Shown: in pieces, positions 43,501-53,800 of the stretch
Numbering within the stretch: the stretch's first letter is position 1
Layout: each line of letters opens with the position of its first letter
Origin: Sediminibacterium roseum
Lineage (GTDB): Bacteria; Bacteroidota; Bacteroidia; Chitinophagales; Chitinophagaceae
Reading direction: 5' to 3'
NCBI RefSeq assembly: GCF_009939005.1
Contig: NZ_JAACJS010000011.1
Coordinates: 400,096-464,095, forward strand
Length of the DNA: 64,000 bases
The notes under the pieces: model-generated
The model's database searches: none
Told to the model about the DNA's origin: nothing
Seen by the model: the letters and a program-made list of their open reading frames with translations, nothing else
Translations under genes and position numbers: made by a program

Positions 43501-43537
43501 GCACATACGATCCTGTAAACAACAAGACCGTATGTGC
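43501..43537 (-). terminator. Hairpin after GH105, marks end of rhamnogalacturonan locus
   Basis: Arms GCACATACG (43501-43509) and CGTATGTGC (43529-43537), extendable by a G-T pair and two more bases, with a loop of about 13. On the minus strand TTTATAG follows. It lies 18 bp past the GH105 stop and separates the pectin locus from the glycine-rich lipoprotein gene. Confidence 0.75.
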
Positions 43538-43555
43538 ATTGTTTCAATGGGATAC

Positions 43556-44689
43556 CTACTTAAACTTATAAACCTCGCTACCCGCCAGCAAAAAACAACC
43601 CAGTCCGAAATCTTCAAAATCGGGTATTTTGTCGTAGGCAACGGGTTGACCGTCTTTCGGTTCTTTGCCCGTGGATTGAACATAGCCCAGTGCGCCATTT
43701 GGATGCACGCAATCTTTCAGCAGTGCGTTCCAGGCTTTGGCAATGGCGGGTGAATATGTCTTCTTATCAAGGATCCTGTTGTTGATGCCCCAGGCGAATC
43801 CGTAAGTGAACAAAGAAGTTCCGGTCAATTCTTTTCCGCCGAAATGATCCGGGTCTTTAAGGCTCACGTTCCAGAAACCATCTTCGCGCTGAAGCGGTAA
43901 CAGGGCCCTGCATAATTCCTTGTAATCGGTAAGGTATTCGTTGTAATGCGGGTCTGTTTTTGGCAGCAGTTGCAGCACCCTTACCAATGCAGCAACCACC
44001 CAACCATCGCCCCTTGCCCAGTAACAGCCTTGTCCATTGGGTTCCTTGTACGCAGGGTACACGAAATCTTTGTCTCTCCACCAAAGGCCCGCCGCAGCGT
44101 CGTACAATCCATTTCCGCCGTGCTTGTATTTTGTATAGGCATACATTTCGTACATGCGGTGAAAATAGCTGGTGTCTTTGTAAACCACGCCCAGCCTTGT
44201 GTAAACAGGCAATGCCATTTGTATTGCATCGATCCAGCTCCAATCGTCGATCTTCTGAGTTGCCATCATGCTGTCGATCGACGCTTTGATGTTTTGGATG
44301 CGTTCTTCTTTCCTGTCCATCAGGTACAGGTCTATGTAGATCTGCCCGCAACACTGGTTGTCTGCGTTCCTTGTCTTCACACCGCCGCGTAAATTCCATT
44401 TGTGAAACTCGGCCCATTGCAAAGCGTAATCGATGTATCTTTTATCTGCGTCGATCGAATGCATGGCAAGCAAGCCTTCGTAATACACGGCGCGTGTCCA
44501 GATGTTGCTGGGGCGTTCGATGTTGGTGATGATGGTTTTGCCTGCGTCGGGCCATTTGTTCATGAAATAACCGTTCGCGAGCCGCATCGCTGCAAGTGTC
44601 TCTTTTTTGGAAGGCAGTTTCTGCGCAAACGAAGCGCCTGCACAAAGGATCATCGCGGTAGCAATGAAAAAAGAAAATAAACGTTTCAT
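43556..44689 (-). CDS. GH105 unsaturated rhamnogalacturonyl hydrolase
   Basis: Removes the 4,5-unsaturated galacturonate from the end of rhamnogalacturonan fragments made by RG lyases. 377 residues; signal peptide MKRLFSFFIATAMILCAGASFAQ. The (alpha/alpha)6 barrel has ANGYFMNKWPD, ERPSNIWTRAVYYEGLLAMH, DDWSWIDAIQMALPVYTRLG with the catalytic Asp, YWARGDGWVVAALVRVLQ and ELTGTSLFTYGFAWGINN. Last gene of the minus-strand locus, 25 bp after the (alpha/alpha)6 glycosidase gene. Product would enter the uronate pathway. Confidence 0.93.
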   Translation of the reverse strand: MKRLFSFFIATAMILCAGASFAQKLPSKKETLAAMRLANGYFMNKWPDAGKTIITNIERPSNIWTRAVYYEGLLAMHSIDADKRYIDYALQWAEFHKWNLRGGVKTRNADNQCCGQIYIDLYLMDRKEERIQNIKASIDSMMATQKIDDWSWIDAIQMALPVYTRLGVVYKDTSYFHRMYEMYAYTKYKHGGNGLYDAAAGLWWRDKDFVYPAYKEPNGQGCYWARGDGWVVAALVRVLQLLPKTDPHYNEYLTDYKELCRALLPLQREDGFWNVSLKDPDHFGGKELTGTSLFTYGFAWGINNRILDKKTYSPAIAKAWNALLKDCVHPNGALGYVQSTGKEPKDGQPVAYDKIPDFEDFGLGCFLLAGSEVYKFK

Positions 44690-44714
44690 ACGATCTGCAT
44701 TTGCATTGGTGATA

Positions 44715-46850
44715 TCAGAACATTTTTCGCAATCCTTCTGATCTTACTTTCCATCCCTTTGTTTTGGGGATACCGGGGTTTGGCACATCGCTCCCTTCAT
44801 ATCCGGCACACATCAATGCAACGGCGGCAAGTAACCCACCATTGCCAGGGAGATAGATCGTGAGGCGTTCGTCCTGGAAATTGTGCCCGTTGTTGAGGTA
44901 TGTGTTTTTTTGAACAGGCATCAACAGTGCATCAACGGCCATGGCAGGCATTCCCAAACGGGTTGCAGTCATGGCAACCATGGGATAATCCCAGCCCCAT
45001 GTATCTTTCCATCGCCAATTGTTCCAGACCCAGTTGAAAGTATTTTTCATCCTGGCGCTGTCCATCATCGGCGTGTAGGGCAGCATACCCCAGGCACCCA
45101 GTACAGATGGATGATCGCCGCGGTACTCCTCGTTGGTGTAAGAATCTGTTGCGCTTTCGGTGAAGAGGTATTTATCGCCCTGCACAGGAAGTGGCGACAG
45201 CCGCCGGATCACATCGTCCCATTTTTTGTTCCGCGGCAAGTGCAGGCGTTCCCTCCATTTCTGCGCAGTTTGCAGGGCCCAGTGCCAGTATACCAATTCA
45301 TAGGTGGGGTTGAATGTTTCTTCTGCCCTGAACCTTTCCTGCGCGGGTATGACGCCTTTACCAAGAATGTATCTTCCTTTTGCGGGATCGTACCAGGCGT
45401 ACGATGCCATGAAATCCGCGGTGGCAAAAACAAGATCACTGTATTTTTTTAACGTGGCCGCATCGTTTCGTTCGTGGTACACCTGTTCGGCAAAATAAAT
45501 GAAATGGGGTTGTTGCCAGATCAAAAACGCGCCAACGGAAGAAGGGCTCTCCCTGCCATCGTTGTCGGTCATTTTTTGCCAGCGAACGCCTTCATAGCCC
45601 TGGCGCACAGCGATCTTTTTAGCTTCATTGTAAACTTTGCCGTACCAGGAAAGACTTTTTTCCATCCATTCAATCCTGCCCCACAATGCAAAATGAACCG
45701 CGTGCCACCAATGCATTTCAAGATGGGGTTTGCCGTACCAGCTGTTGTACGTGAGCCCGGTTTCCTGCGGGGGATAGTTGCCTGCGCATTGCAATTTTGT
45801 AAGATATTGCGAAAGGATGACCCTTCTTTCCAGTTCAAATGCTTTCGGATCGGTGCTTCCTTCAAAATCAACGGCAGCGCCGCTTTGCCAGAACTTCATC
45901 CAGTGCTGCCTGCTGTTGGATGCCGTTTCCCCAAACGATGGCAAAGACATTTTTACTTCGCGCGGTGAAAACGCGCACGACAACTCAAAAACATTTTCAC
46001 GACCGGGTTGAACAAGGAAAACGTGTTTGCGTTGCTGCAGCACTTTTGCGTTGCCTTTCCATTGCAGCCTCACAAAATACGTTGTTGAGTCGAGCGTATG
46101 TTTGAATGTTCCGCCATTGGCAGACCTTATGAAAATGGAATTGTGTTTTTCTCCATTTGCGTAGTTAACACCTGCATCTTTGAATTCTCCATTCGGGTAT
46201 GGGAAACGAATGGTTACTGCAATCCTGTTTTGTTTCAACAAGGCTGAGACGATCCTGAAGGAAACAAGATCCTGCTGCTGGTGGCAATACGTAAACACCT
46301 CTACCGGCGTTCCATTAACAGTGAACGAAGAATGAATTTCGCCTGTCCATTGGTTTAATGTTTGCTGTATGTTCCCGATATCGCTGATACCGGCGATGGT
46401 GCCATCGGCTTTCCTGATCTCCATCCCGATGTTCCCGAGCTGCAGGCGGTGCGGGTTTACGCGGAACCAGTTCACTGCATTCCTGTTTCTTTCCGGTTCC
46501 TTGATCTGTGTTGCATAAGGAACATAACGGCCATTCAATTGATAAGATCTCAAGGTTTCATTAAAACGGTAATGCGCAGTGTCGGTAAAACTGTGCCAGC
46601 CCCATTCGCTCTGCGTGCCTAAGGGAACTCCTTTTGCATAGGCTTCCGGAAAACTCTGCATTCCTGTAATGTCTGCTGTATAGGCAAAACTTCCATTGCC
46701 AACAGATAAAGAGGACAGCGAATCAAATTTTGTGTTGACCACATGGTGTCTTTCCACCAATGCCTTCCGGTTGATGGGTTGCGCAAACAGGGTTTGAGAA
46801 AAACAAACCAGCAACACAACCACGATATTTTTCTTTTGAAGGATGCGCAT
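44715..46850 (-). CDS. (alpha/alpha)6-barrel glycosidase, family not assigned
   Basis: A secreted 711-residue enzyme with leader MRILQKKNIVVVLLVCFSQTLFAQ. The N-terminal part (about 30-290) is a beta-sandwich starting RHHVVNTKFDSLSSLSVGNG, as in GH65/GH95-type proteins. The barrel (about 330-690) has YPPQETGLTYNSWYGKPHLE followed by MHWWHAVHFALWGR, PAQERFRAEETFNPTYELVYW and GAWGMLPYTPMMD. Acidic residues in these blocks could be catalytic. The gene start overlaps the CE12 stop (TGATG), so it is a dedicated part of the rhamnogalacturonan machinery. It could act on the galacturonosyl or galactosyl linkage. I could not place it in a numbered family. Confidence 0.72.
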   Translation of the reverse strand: MRILQKKNIVVVLLVCFSQTLFAQPINRKALVERHHVVNTKFDSLSSLSVGNGSFAYTADITGMQSFPEAYAKGVPLGTQSEWGWHSFTDTAHYRFNETLRSYQLNGRYVPYATQIKEPERNRNAVNWFRVNPHRLQLGNIGMEIRKADGTIAGISDIGNIQQTLNQWTGEIHSSFTVNGTPVEVFTYCHQQQDLVSFRIVSALLKQNRIAVTIRFPYPNGEFKDAGVNYANGEKHNSIFIRSANGGTFKHTLDSTTYFVRLQWKGNAKVLQQRKHVFLVQPGRENVFELSCAFSPREVKMSLPSFGETASNSRQHWMKFWQSGAAVDFEGSTDPKAFELERRVILSQYLTKLQCAGNYPPQETGLTYNSWYGKPHLEMHWWHAVHFALWGRIEWMEKSLSWYGKVYNEAKKIAVRQGYEGVRWQKMTDNDGRESPSSVGAFLIWQQPHFIYFAEQVYHERNDAATLKKYSDLVFATADFMASYAWYDPAKGRYILGKGVIPAQERFRAEETFNPTYELVYWHWALQTAQKWRERLHLPRNKKWDDVIRRLSPLPVQGDKYLFTESATDSYTNEEYRGDHPSVLGAWGMLPYTPMMDSARMKNTFNWVWNNWRWKDTWGWDYPMVAMTATRLGMPAMAVDALLMPVQKNTYLNNGHNFQDERLTIYLPGNGGLLAAVALMCAGYEGSDVPNPGIPKTKGWKVRSEGLRKMF

Positions 46851-47629
46851 CAGCGTAGCAGGAATTTTTTCAGGTCACATCTGGAAAGTTGTTTAATGCC
46901 GGCCACCACCTGTTCAGCGTTAAAGGTTGCGCCTTCTTTGTTGGTATGGGTCCTGTCTCCTTTTGTTGGAAAGTATGCATTTACCCGGAGCGAATCCATT
47001 TTATCGTACGCAGCTGCGACCAGGTCCTGCAGGTCTATTAAGCAGGAACCTGTCTCTTCTGCCAACTGCCTGGCCCAAACCGCGTAATCACTGCGGACGA
47101 TCCTGTCGTTCTTCCTGTTTGCACGGGGAACAGGCGAGCAGATCACGGGTATTGCTCCTTTTTCTTTTGTTTCCCGGATGTATCTGCGCATGTACCATCC
47201 ATAGGAATACACCGTTTCGTTGGTCTTGCGGATGGGATTGTATGTTTCAGCGCTGTCGCTTCCGATGCCTTTGATCGTTCCCCTTGCACGCGCGGTATCA
47301 TCAAGCGGGCCGCTGTCGTTGTGGCCGAATTGCATGATCACATAGTCACCACTTTTCAATGTTTTCAGGATCGCGTCCCATCTTCCATCGGTAATAAATG
47401 TGCGGCTGCTTCGTCCGCCGATCGCGTGGTTGCGTATGCTGATGCGTGTAGTATCAAAATAACCCGCGATCAACGAACCCCATCCCCATTGCAGGTTGGC
47501 GCCGGTGCCATCCCCGTTTTTTACAGTAGAATCACCGATGATGTAAAGCGTGGGTTTACTGTCTGGGAGCCTGAATGCAAAAAAAAGGAGCACGCACCCG
47601 GCAACAACCATACGCAACAATGTTTTCAT
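46850..47629 (-). CDS. rhgT: CE12 rhamnogalacturonan acetylesterase (RhgT-type)
   Basis: Deacetylates galacturonate residues of rhamnogalacturonan. SGNH hydrolase of 259 residues with a leader (MKTLLRMVVAGCVLLFFAFR). Block I GDST carries the nucleophile Ser34, block III is VIMQFGHNDSGP, and the DxxH block is GDRTHTNKEGA near residue 226. IAGYFDTTRISIRNHAIGG and PVICSPVPRANRK also fit CE12. Placed 1 bp after the GH28 gene and overlapping the next gene by a base, giving tight coupling. Complements the SASA-type esterase at 2379. Confidence 0.92.
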   Translation of the reverse strand: MKTLLRMVVAGCVLLFFAFRLPDSKPTLYIIGDSTVKNGDGTGANLQWGWGSLIAGYFDTTRISIRNHAIGGRSSRTFITDGRWDAILKTLKSGDYVIMQFGHNDSGPLDDTARARGTIKGIGSDSAETYNPIRKTNETVYSYGWYMRRYIRETKEKGAIPVICSPVPRANRKNDRIVRSDYAVWARQLAEETGSCLIDLQDLVAAAYDKMDSLRVNAYFPTKGDRTHTNKEGATFNAEQVVAGIKQLSRCDLKKFLLR

Positions 47630-47630
47630 A

Positions 47631-49070
47631 CTATTGTTTTAATCGTTCTTCGATCTCTCTCGCTGCAGGTTTTGCAACCGGTTTGTTTTTATGTATCCCG
47701 AATACAACATTACTGAATTTCCATCCTTTGGTAAACTCCATCGATCCCAACTGGTCACCGGTAAAAGTGGAATTGCTGAACACGAAATTGGCAAGATAGG
47801 ATTGCTCAAGACCGGAAGCCGTAAAAATGTTCTGTGCGTTGGTAACGGTAAGACCGGTTACGTACACGTCTTTCGCATGCGGAATGCCTTTTTCTGCCGG
47901 CTCCACTTTGTTCAGCATTGCTTTCCAATGTGCGGGCACGTCTTCGTACTTGTATCCTTTGGGCAGTTCTGAATAACTGTAAGCGGGGTTCCAGTTCAAT
48001 GTAAAACTGAATACGTTTTTCAACGAGTCCATTTTGCAGTTCTGAAAATAAATGTCTTCGATGGTTCCACCGCGTGTGGTGGCTGATTTAATGCGGAGGC
48101 CATTGTCCGTATGTTCGGCAGTAAGGTCTGTTGCGAGCACGTGTCTTATCCCGCCCGAGGTTTCGCTGCCGAGTGTGATAAGGCCGGCGCCCCGGCGTGC
48201 AAGACATTTGCGTATCACTACATATTCTGTTGGTTTGTTCACACGGAGGCCGTCCCAGTCGCGCCCGGCTTTCAAACAGAAATTGTCATCGTTGCAATCG
48301 ATGTCGCAATTTTCAACAAGCACCCAGGAAGAAGAATCAACATCGATGCCATCTGTGCTTGGCCCGTGGCCGTCTTCGTTGTTCCTGATCACCACACCAT
48401 CTACGGTGATGTGATCGGAATACAACAACTGTACGGTCCAGAATCCTGCATTTTTAAAGGTCAGGTTTTTGATACTGATGTCTGATGAATGCTGCACCAG
48501 CAAGGTGCGCACGCGTTTGGCATCGTAATCAACGATCCAGCGAAGGCCTTTGGCGTCGTAGGCTTTGCGCATTGTCCAGTATTTATCCCAACAGAACTTC
48601 CCCCTTGCGTTCACGGTTCCGTTACCGGATACGGTTGCGTTTTTTGCGTTGATGATGTTGATCAGGGCCGCGGGCCATTTCATTTCAATGCCGGCTATAC
48701 GCGTATCTATTTCGGGATAATCATCAAAATTCTGGGAGCCCAGGATCAGGACATCCTTATCGATGCGCAGGTTCACTTTGTCTTTTAAGAAGATGGCGCC
48801 ACTCACGTAGGTTCCAGGTTTGAGTGTAACGGTTCCGCCTCCTTTTGCTGCGCAGAGATCGATCGCTTTCTGGATGGCCGCGGAGCTCAGCGTTTGTCCA
48901 TCGTTCACGGCACCATAATCGTTTGCAGAAAATATCCTGGCCGGTATGGCAAATGGCCTTGCACCTACTTTTGCAATCCAGTCGGGTTTGGTATGTTGCG
49001 CAGTTAGTATGGATACGGTGAAGATCGCAACCAGCGTTGCAAGTGCATTTTTCCTGTTCATTACGGGCAA
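47631..49070 (-). CDS. GH28 family polygalacturonase/rhamnogalacturonan hydrolase
   Basis: Secreted right-handed beta-helix enzyme of 479 residues. A start at 49061 (second Met) is also possible. It begins with FSANDYGAVNDGQTLSSAAIQKAID, the usual pectinase N-cap. GH28 catalytic motifs are STDGID (238-243), the DD pair Asp261-Asp262 in DIDCNDDNFCLKAGRDWDG, and NGLRIK (323-328). The usual GHG motif reads GAG (294-296, RRGAGLITLGSETSGG), so the His is missing, as reported for rhamnogalacturonan-active relatives. That favours RG hydrolase or exo-type action over homogalacturonan. A terminator and two CAGGAT repeats lie upstream. Confidence 0.92.
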   Translation of the reverse strand: MPVMNRKNALATLVAIFTVSILTAQHTKPDWIAKVGARPFAIPARIFSANDYGAVNDGQTLSSAAIQKAIDLCAAKGGGTVTLKPGTYVSGAIFLKDKVNLRIDKDVLILGSQNFDDYPEIDTRIAGIEMKWPAALINIINAKNATVSGNGTVNARGKFCWDKYWTMRKAYDAKGLRWIVDYDAKRVRTLLVQHSSDISIKNLTFKNAGFWTVQLLYSDHITVDGVVIRNNEDGHGPSTDGIDVDSSSWVLVENCDIDCNDDNFCLKAGRDWDGLRVNKPTEYVVIRKCLARRGAGLITLGSETSGGIRHVLATDLTAEHTDNGLRIKSATTRGGTIEDIYFQNCKMDSLKNVFSFTLNWNPAYSYSELPKGYKYEDVPAHWKAMLNKVEPAEKGIPHAKDVYVTGLTVTNAQNIFTASGLEQSYLANFVFSNSTFTGDQLGSMEFTKGWKFSNVVFGIHKNKPVAKPAAREIEERLKQ

Positions 49071-49111
49071 GCGGTTTAGGATTACAATCTAGGCGTTTCG
49101 CGGTTTTATCC

Positions 49112-49127
49112 ATCCTGCCGCATCCTG
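49112..49127 (-). promoter_or_regulatory. CAGGAT direct-repeat pair upstream of GH28 operon
   Basis: On the minus strand CAGGAT occurs twice with exact 10 bp period (ATCCTG on the plus strand at 49112-49117 and 49122-49127), 42 bp before the GH28 start. The same hexamer with 10-11 bp period occurs upstream of susC (54083-54130) and of the propeller glycosidase (60602-60617), always in the gene's orientation. Confidence 0.6.
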
Positions 49128-49203
49128 ATTATCAGAGGGTGCAGCGAAGAGTATTTGAAACACTTTCTGTAAGAGCGTTAACACCGCGCCATTCCAAAAA
49201 ACA

Positions 49204-49224
49204 AAACCGGCTGAAAGCCGGTTT
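49204..49224 (-). terminator. Intrinsic terminator after susD (pair 3)
   Basis: Perfect AAACCGGC (49204-49211) and GCCGGTTT (49217-49224) with loop TGAAA, extendable on each side. On the minus strand the stem is followed by TTTTGTTTTTTGG, a good T-rich tail. It ends the susC-susD transcript 39 bp after the susD stop. Confidence 0.9.
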
Positions 49225-49262
49225 GTTTGCTTGATGCCTGTATAAAAACAACGATTGCCTGT

Positions 49263-50807
49263 TTATTGGTAGCCCGGGTTCTGTGTATACAATCCCGGGG
49301 CCGCATCCATCTGCGATTGTGGTACCGGGTAGATCACTGAGTTTGCCGTTGCCTGGTTCATTTTTTTCAATGCTGCATCTTCTGTTGCGATCCATGCATT
49401 CATGATCGTTACCAGGTTTCCGCTGCGTTGCAGGTCGAACCAGCGTGAGCCCTCCGCCGCAAATTCCCTTCTGCGCTCATCGAGCAGCTGGGCCTTGGTT
49501 ACGCCGGCGATCGGCAGCAGGCCGGCCCTTGAACGTACCTGGTTCGCTACAGCATCAACATCCGTTGCCTGGTTGCCTGCTGCACCATTAAGTACACATT
49601 CGGCTTTCAACAACAGCACATCTGTGTAACGAACTGCGATGAAGTTGATTCCCCAGTCGAAGCGGCTGGCCGGGATTTTTGTTGTATCCAGGTATTTCCT
49701 GAAGAAAGGATTCGCATCTGTTGTTCCGGTAAACGTGAAAGCGGTGGTGTGGATGGTTGGCGATTTACGTGCATCGTTGGTTGCATATGCATTCACCAGG
49801 TTGGTTGATACCGATGGCACTCCCAATGCACCATTCGCCGGTGTATTACCAGTGGGCAGTGAACTGAAATAACTGTTCGGAACCAGTTGCCATGGAAAAT
49901 CTGTGCCCAGTACGGGATTCAATCCTGTGAGAAACATGATGCTGAACACAGATTCCTTGTTTGTGGTTGGATTCTGGTTTGTATAAGAAAAGATGTTTGC
50001 AAAGTTCGGGTTGAAGGTATAAGCGCCACTTCCGATGATGTCGGTGAGCAATGTAGCCGCCTGGTTCCATTCATTCAATCCAAGACCGGGCCCTTCGATG
50101 CCATAGTTGGGACCGGAGCGCGCCATGTAAACCTGTGCCAGCACAGCTTCCGCTGCGTATTTGGTTGCGCGCCCCACATCTGTTGCAGAATAACTCGGGA
50201 ACGTTCCGGAGTAATTTGCCGGGAGGTTTGCAACGGCAAACTGGAGATCGGCAATGATCAGTGCATACACTTCGGCAACCGTACCGCGTTTGATGGTTCT
50301 TGCTTCTGCATCAGATACTACGTGGTCTATCACCGGAACCTTTCCATAATAACGTACAAGGTCGAAATAGAAAAAAGCACGAAGGAATTTTGCTTCCGCT
50401 GTCAATCGGTTGGCAAGTGCCGCTGAGCCAACAAACGCTGCATTTTTGGCAACCTGCTCGATAACAACGTTTGCTTTGAATATACCGTTGAAATCTGCGG
50501 TCCATGCTTCTTCCACATAGGTATTCGAGGCGATGCCCGGCGCGAAATTGTTGATGGGATCTGGATCGCGGCCCACTGTATTGGTCGGATAAATATTGTC
50601 TGACCTGATCTCCGAAAGAAACATCAACCTGCTCGGGTAATTGCGCAACGAGTTATACACGGCGTTGATGGCCTGTATGAAATCGCTCGGCTGCTGGTAG
50701 AAGGTTACGGTTGTTGCGGTGGAAAGCGGAACCTGCTGCAGTTCTTTTGCGCAAGAAGCCAACAACACCGTGCCTGCAATGAATAGTATGGAAAATATCT
50801 TTTTCAT
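49263..50807 (-). CDS. SusD/RagB-family lipoprotein (pair 3, rhamnogalacturonan locus)
   Basis: Surface glycan-binding lipoprotein of 514 residues. Lipobox TVLLASCAKE, Cys19. SusD blocks are PSDFIQAINAVYNSLRNYPS, LTAEAKFLRAFFYFDLVRYYGKVPV (TPR), KYAAEAVLAQVYMARSG and the C-terminal IAVRYTDVLLLKAECVLNG with LLDERRREFAAEGSRWFDLQ. Eighteen bp downstream of its SusC. Expected to bind rhamnogalacturonan oligosaccharides by context of GH28, GH105, GH106 and CE12. Confidence 0.94.
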   Translation of the reverse strand: MKKIFSILFIAGTVLLASCAKELQQVPLSTATTVTFYQQPSDFIQAINAVYNSLRNYPSRLMFLSEIRSDNIYPTNTVGRDPDPINNFAPGIASNTYVEEAWTADFNGIFKANVVIEQVAKNAAFVGSAALANRLTAEAKFLRAFFYFDLVRYYGKVPVIDHVVSDAEARTIKRGTVAEVYALIIADLQFAVANLPANYSGTFPSYSATDVGRATKYAAEAVLAQVYMARSGPNYGIEGPGLGLNEWNQAATLLTDIIGSGAYTFNPNFANIFSYTNQNPTTNKESVFSIMFLTGLNPVLGTDFPWQLVPNSYFSSLPTGNTPANGALGVPSVSTNLVNAYATNDARKSPTIHTTAFTFTGTTDANPFFRKYLDTTKIPASRFDWGINFIAVRYTDVLLLKAECVLNGAAGNQATDVDAVANQVRSRAGLLPIAGVTKAQLLDERRREFAAEGSRWFDLQRSGNLVTIMNAWIATEDAALKKMNQATANSVIYPVPQSQMDAAPGLYTQNPGYQ

Positions 50808-50825
50808 GTATCGTGATTTGCTGGA

Positions 50826-53800
50826 TTAGAAAGTGATGTTTAAACCGATGATGAACGATTTTGCGAGTGGCATCCCACCATAATCACCCGACTCAGGATA
50901 AGCGCTGTTTGAGCTCACTGCCGTGTTCGCCGCTTCCGGGTTTAAACCGTTGATGTATTTATCGTGTCCAAAAAAGTTTTCCAATGTGAGGTAAAGACGC
51001 GCCCCCTGTACAAAACGCATTTTCAAACCATCTTTGAGGTTGTACCCGAGCGTAATGTTCCTCACCCGTATGTAATCAGACGAATACAACCAATCCGTTG
51101 CCGCTGTGATCGGTGAATTGTAGGTTGAATACGCTTTACCAAATCTTCCTTCGCCCTGGTCGGTTGGCGATTTCCACCTGTTCACGAAAGATGCAGGGTG
51201 GTTATCTGATCTGCCCTGCCCCGGTCGCGTGATCGCCCTTCCCAACTGCGAGTAAATAGATCCGCCTGTTTGTCCCTGTACAAGTACATTCAGGTCGAAC
51301 CCTTTGTAACGGAACGTATTCGTTATGCCGTAAGTATAATCGGGATTGGGATGACCTACGATCTGTTTGTCTGCTTCTGTGATCACGCCATCACCATTGT
51401 AGTCTTCAAACTTGAAATCGCCTTCTGCCTGCCCGCTCCCGTATTTTGCAACACCGCTGGCGAGATCTTTGGCAGAGAGGAAACCGATCACTTTCAAAAC
51501 ATAAATGCTGTTCAGCTGTTCGCCCACTTTCAGGATCTGGTCAGACACGGTAAATCCGTTTGGAATGATGATCTGTGTTTGTCCGGGCCCGAGCGCCACG
51601 ATCCTGTTTTTGTTGTGTGTGATGTTTACGGAAGTGCTCCATTCAAATTTTCCTGTTGTATTTTTTGAAGTCAGGGTCAGTTCCTGCCCGATGTTCCGCA
51701 CCGATCCGATGTTGTTAAGTGAAGATGCAAAACCGGTTACGGCCAGTACTGGTACATTCAGCAGGAGATCCGAATTGAGCTTGTTGTAATATTCGATCGA
51801 ACCGGTGATGCGGTTGTTCAGCAAACCGAAATCCAGACCGATGTCGTAGGTCTTTGATTTCTCCCATTTGAGATCAGGATTCGCGATCACGTTTGGCGCC
51901 TGGCCTATCACTGCACCCGGCGTGGTTCCCGTGATGTATCCTGCAGAACCGATGGTTGAAATAGAAGCGTAATCGTTTCCAAGGTTGTTGTTGCCATTCA
52001 CACCATAACTCGCGCGCAGTTTCAGGTAGCTGAATACACGTGCATTTTTCATGAACGCTTCTTTGCTGATGACCCATGCGGCGGACAGGGAAGGGAAAAC
52101 CCCGTATTGACTGTTGGCACCGAAACGCGATGAACCATCGCGGCGGATGCTGGCAGACAATAAATATTTATCCTGGAACCCGTATTGCAAACGGCTGAAG
52201 GCAGATAACAAAACACTTTGTGAGGAAGTTGTATTTCCCGTAACGGCCGCCGCTGCATTCAATGTTTGTATCACTGCGCTTGTAAATCCACCATTCGAAC
52301 TCATCGTAACCCTGTCGAGGCGGTCAAAGTTGTAGGAATAACCCACCAGAACATTCAGGCTGTGGTCTGTTGCAAAAGTGTTGCTGTAGGTAAGGGTGTT
52401 CTCGTTTACAAAGGTTTGCCTGCGGTAGCTGTTGTAGCTGCCGGATGTTGCAGCGAGCAGGTTGTTTGCACCGGTAAAGGTTCGCGCAGCAAGTGTTCCT
52501 GCGGTGAGGTAAGACGTATATCCATTTGAAATATTATCCGTGTTGTCGAGGTTAACGGAACTTCTGAAGCTCAACCCTTTTACAACCTGCAACTCGCCGT
52601 ACAAGGAAGCGACGGTGCGGTACCGCTTGGTGGTACCAACATTGGTTGTCAATTTTCCGAGTGGTGAGTTGGTGGTACTGCTCCATACGTACTGGCCATT
52701 TTTTCCATAGTTGGGATAAAGCCCCATGGTATCTTCCTGTACCGGTGCAAGGCTCAGTGCCTGGTGAAAGATCGCGTCTTTTCCATCGATACCAGGGTCT
52801 TGCGTGATCGAATAAGTGGGTGCAACGTTCAAACCAAATTTCAATCTTTTGGAAGCATTGAGTTCGATGTTCGCACGCATTGAGTACGCTTTGTATCCTA
52901 CACCGATCACAAAGCTTTCCTGGTTGGCATAATTTCCTGAAACGAAATAACGCACCGCATCTGTTCCGCCACTGGCAGAGATCTCGTAGTTCTGCATCTT
53001 TCCTTTTCTTTCGATCGCGTCCTGCCAATCGATGAACGCAAGGCCGGGATGTCCGGGCATTGTCCAGCGCGGATCAAGAATGTAGTTTGCATCAAAAGCG
53101 CCGCCGTTCCTTGCCAGGCGCTGCGCCTGGTTATCGTTAATGGTTGCGCCTGCCGACCCGTATTTGGCAAGGTATTGCGCGTTGATGATTTCTGTGGCGT
53201 GTTCGATCCACTGGTCGCCATTCATCATCTCCAGTTTTTTTGCCGCCTGGTTGTATCCTGCATAGGTGTTGAAGTTCAAAGACATTTTACCGATCTTACC
53301 GCGTTTCGTCGTAATCAACACAACGCCATTGGATGCACGCGAACCGTAGATAGCGGCTGCAGCAGCATCTTTCAGGACCTCGATGCTTTCAATATCGTTT
53401 GGATTGATGTTGTCGAGCGGATTGCCGGTAGAGAAGGAACCGTTGGTCGTGTTGCTTGAATTGACAGAGAGCGGGAATCCATCCAGCACATACAGTGGTT
53501 CATTACCGCCGCTGATAGATCCCGAGCCGCGCACCTGTATACTGAAGGCTTTCCCGGGAACGCCCGTGTTTTGTTTTACCGTAACGCCGGCAAGCTGCCC
53601 TACCAATGCCTGGTCAACACGCGTGATCGCCCTTTCTTCGAGGTTCTCGTTTTTGAGCGTGCTCACAGCACCTGTCACACTTCCTCTTTTTTGCGTACCA
53701 TAACCAACCACAACCACTTCATCGAGTTGTTTTTCGGCCCTTGAAAGAGATACGGTAACCGTGTTGCCCGTTGCTGCCACCGTTTTTGTACCGAAGTTCA

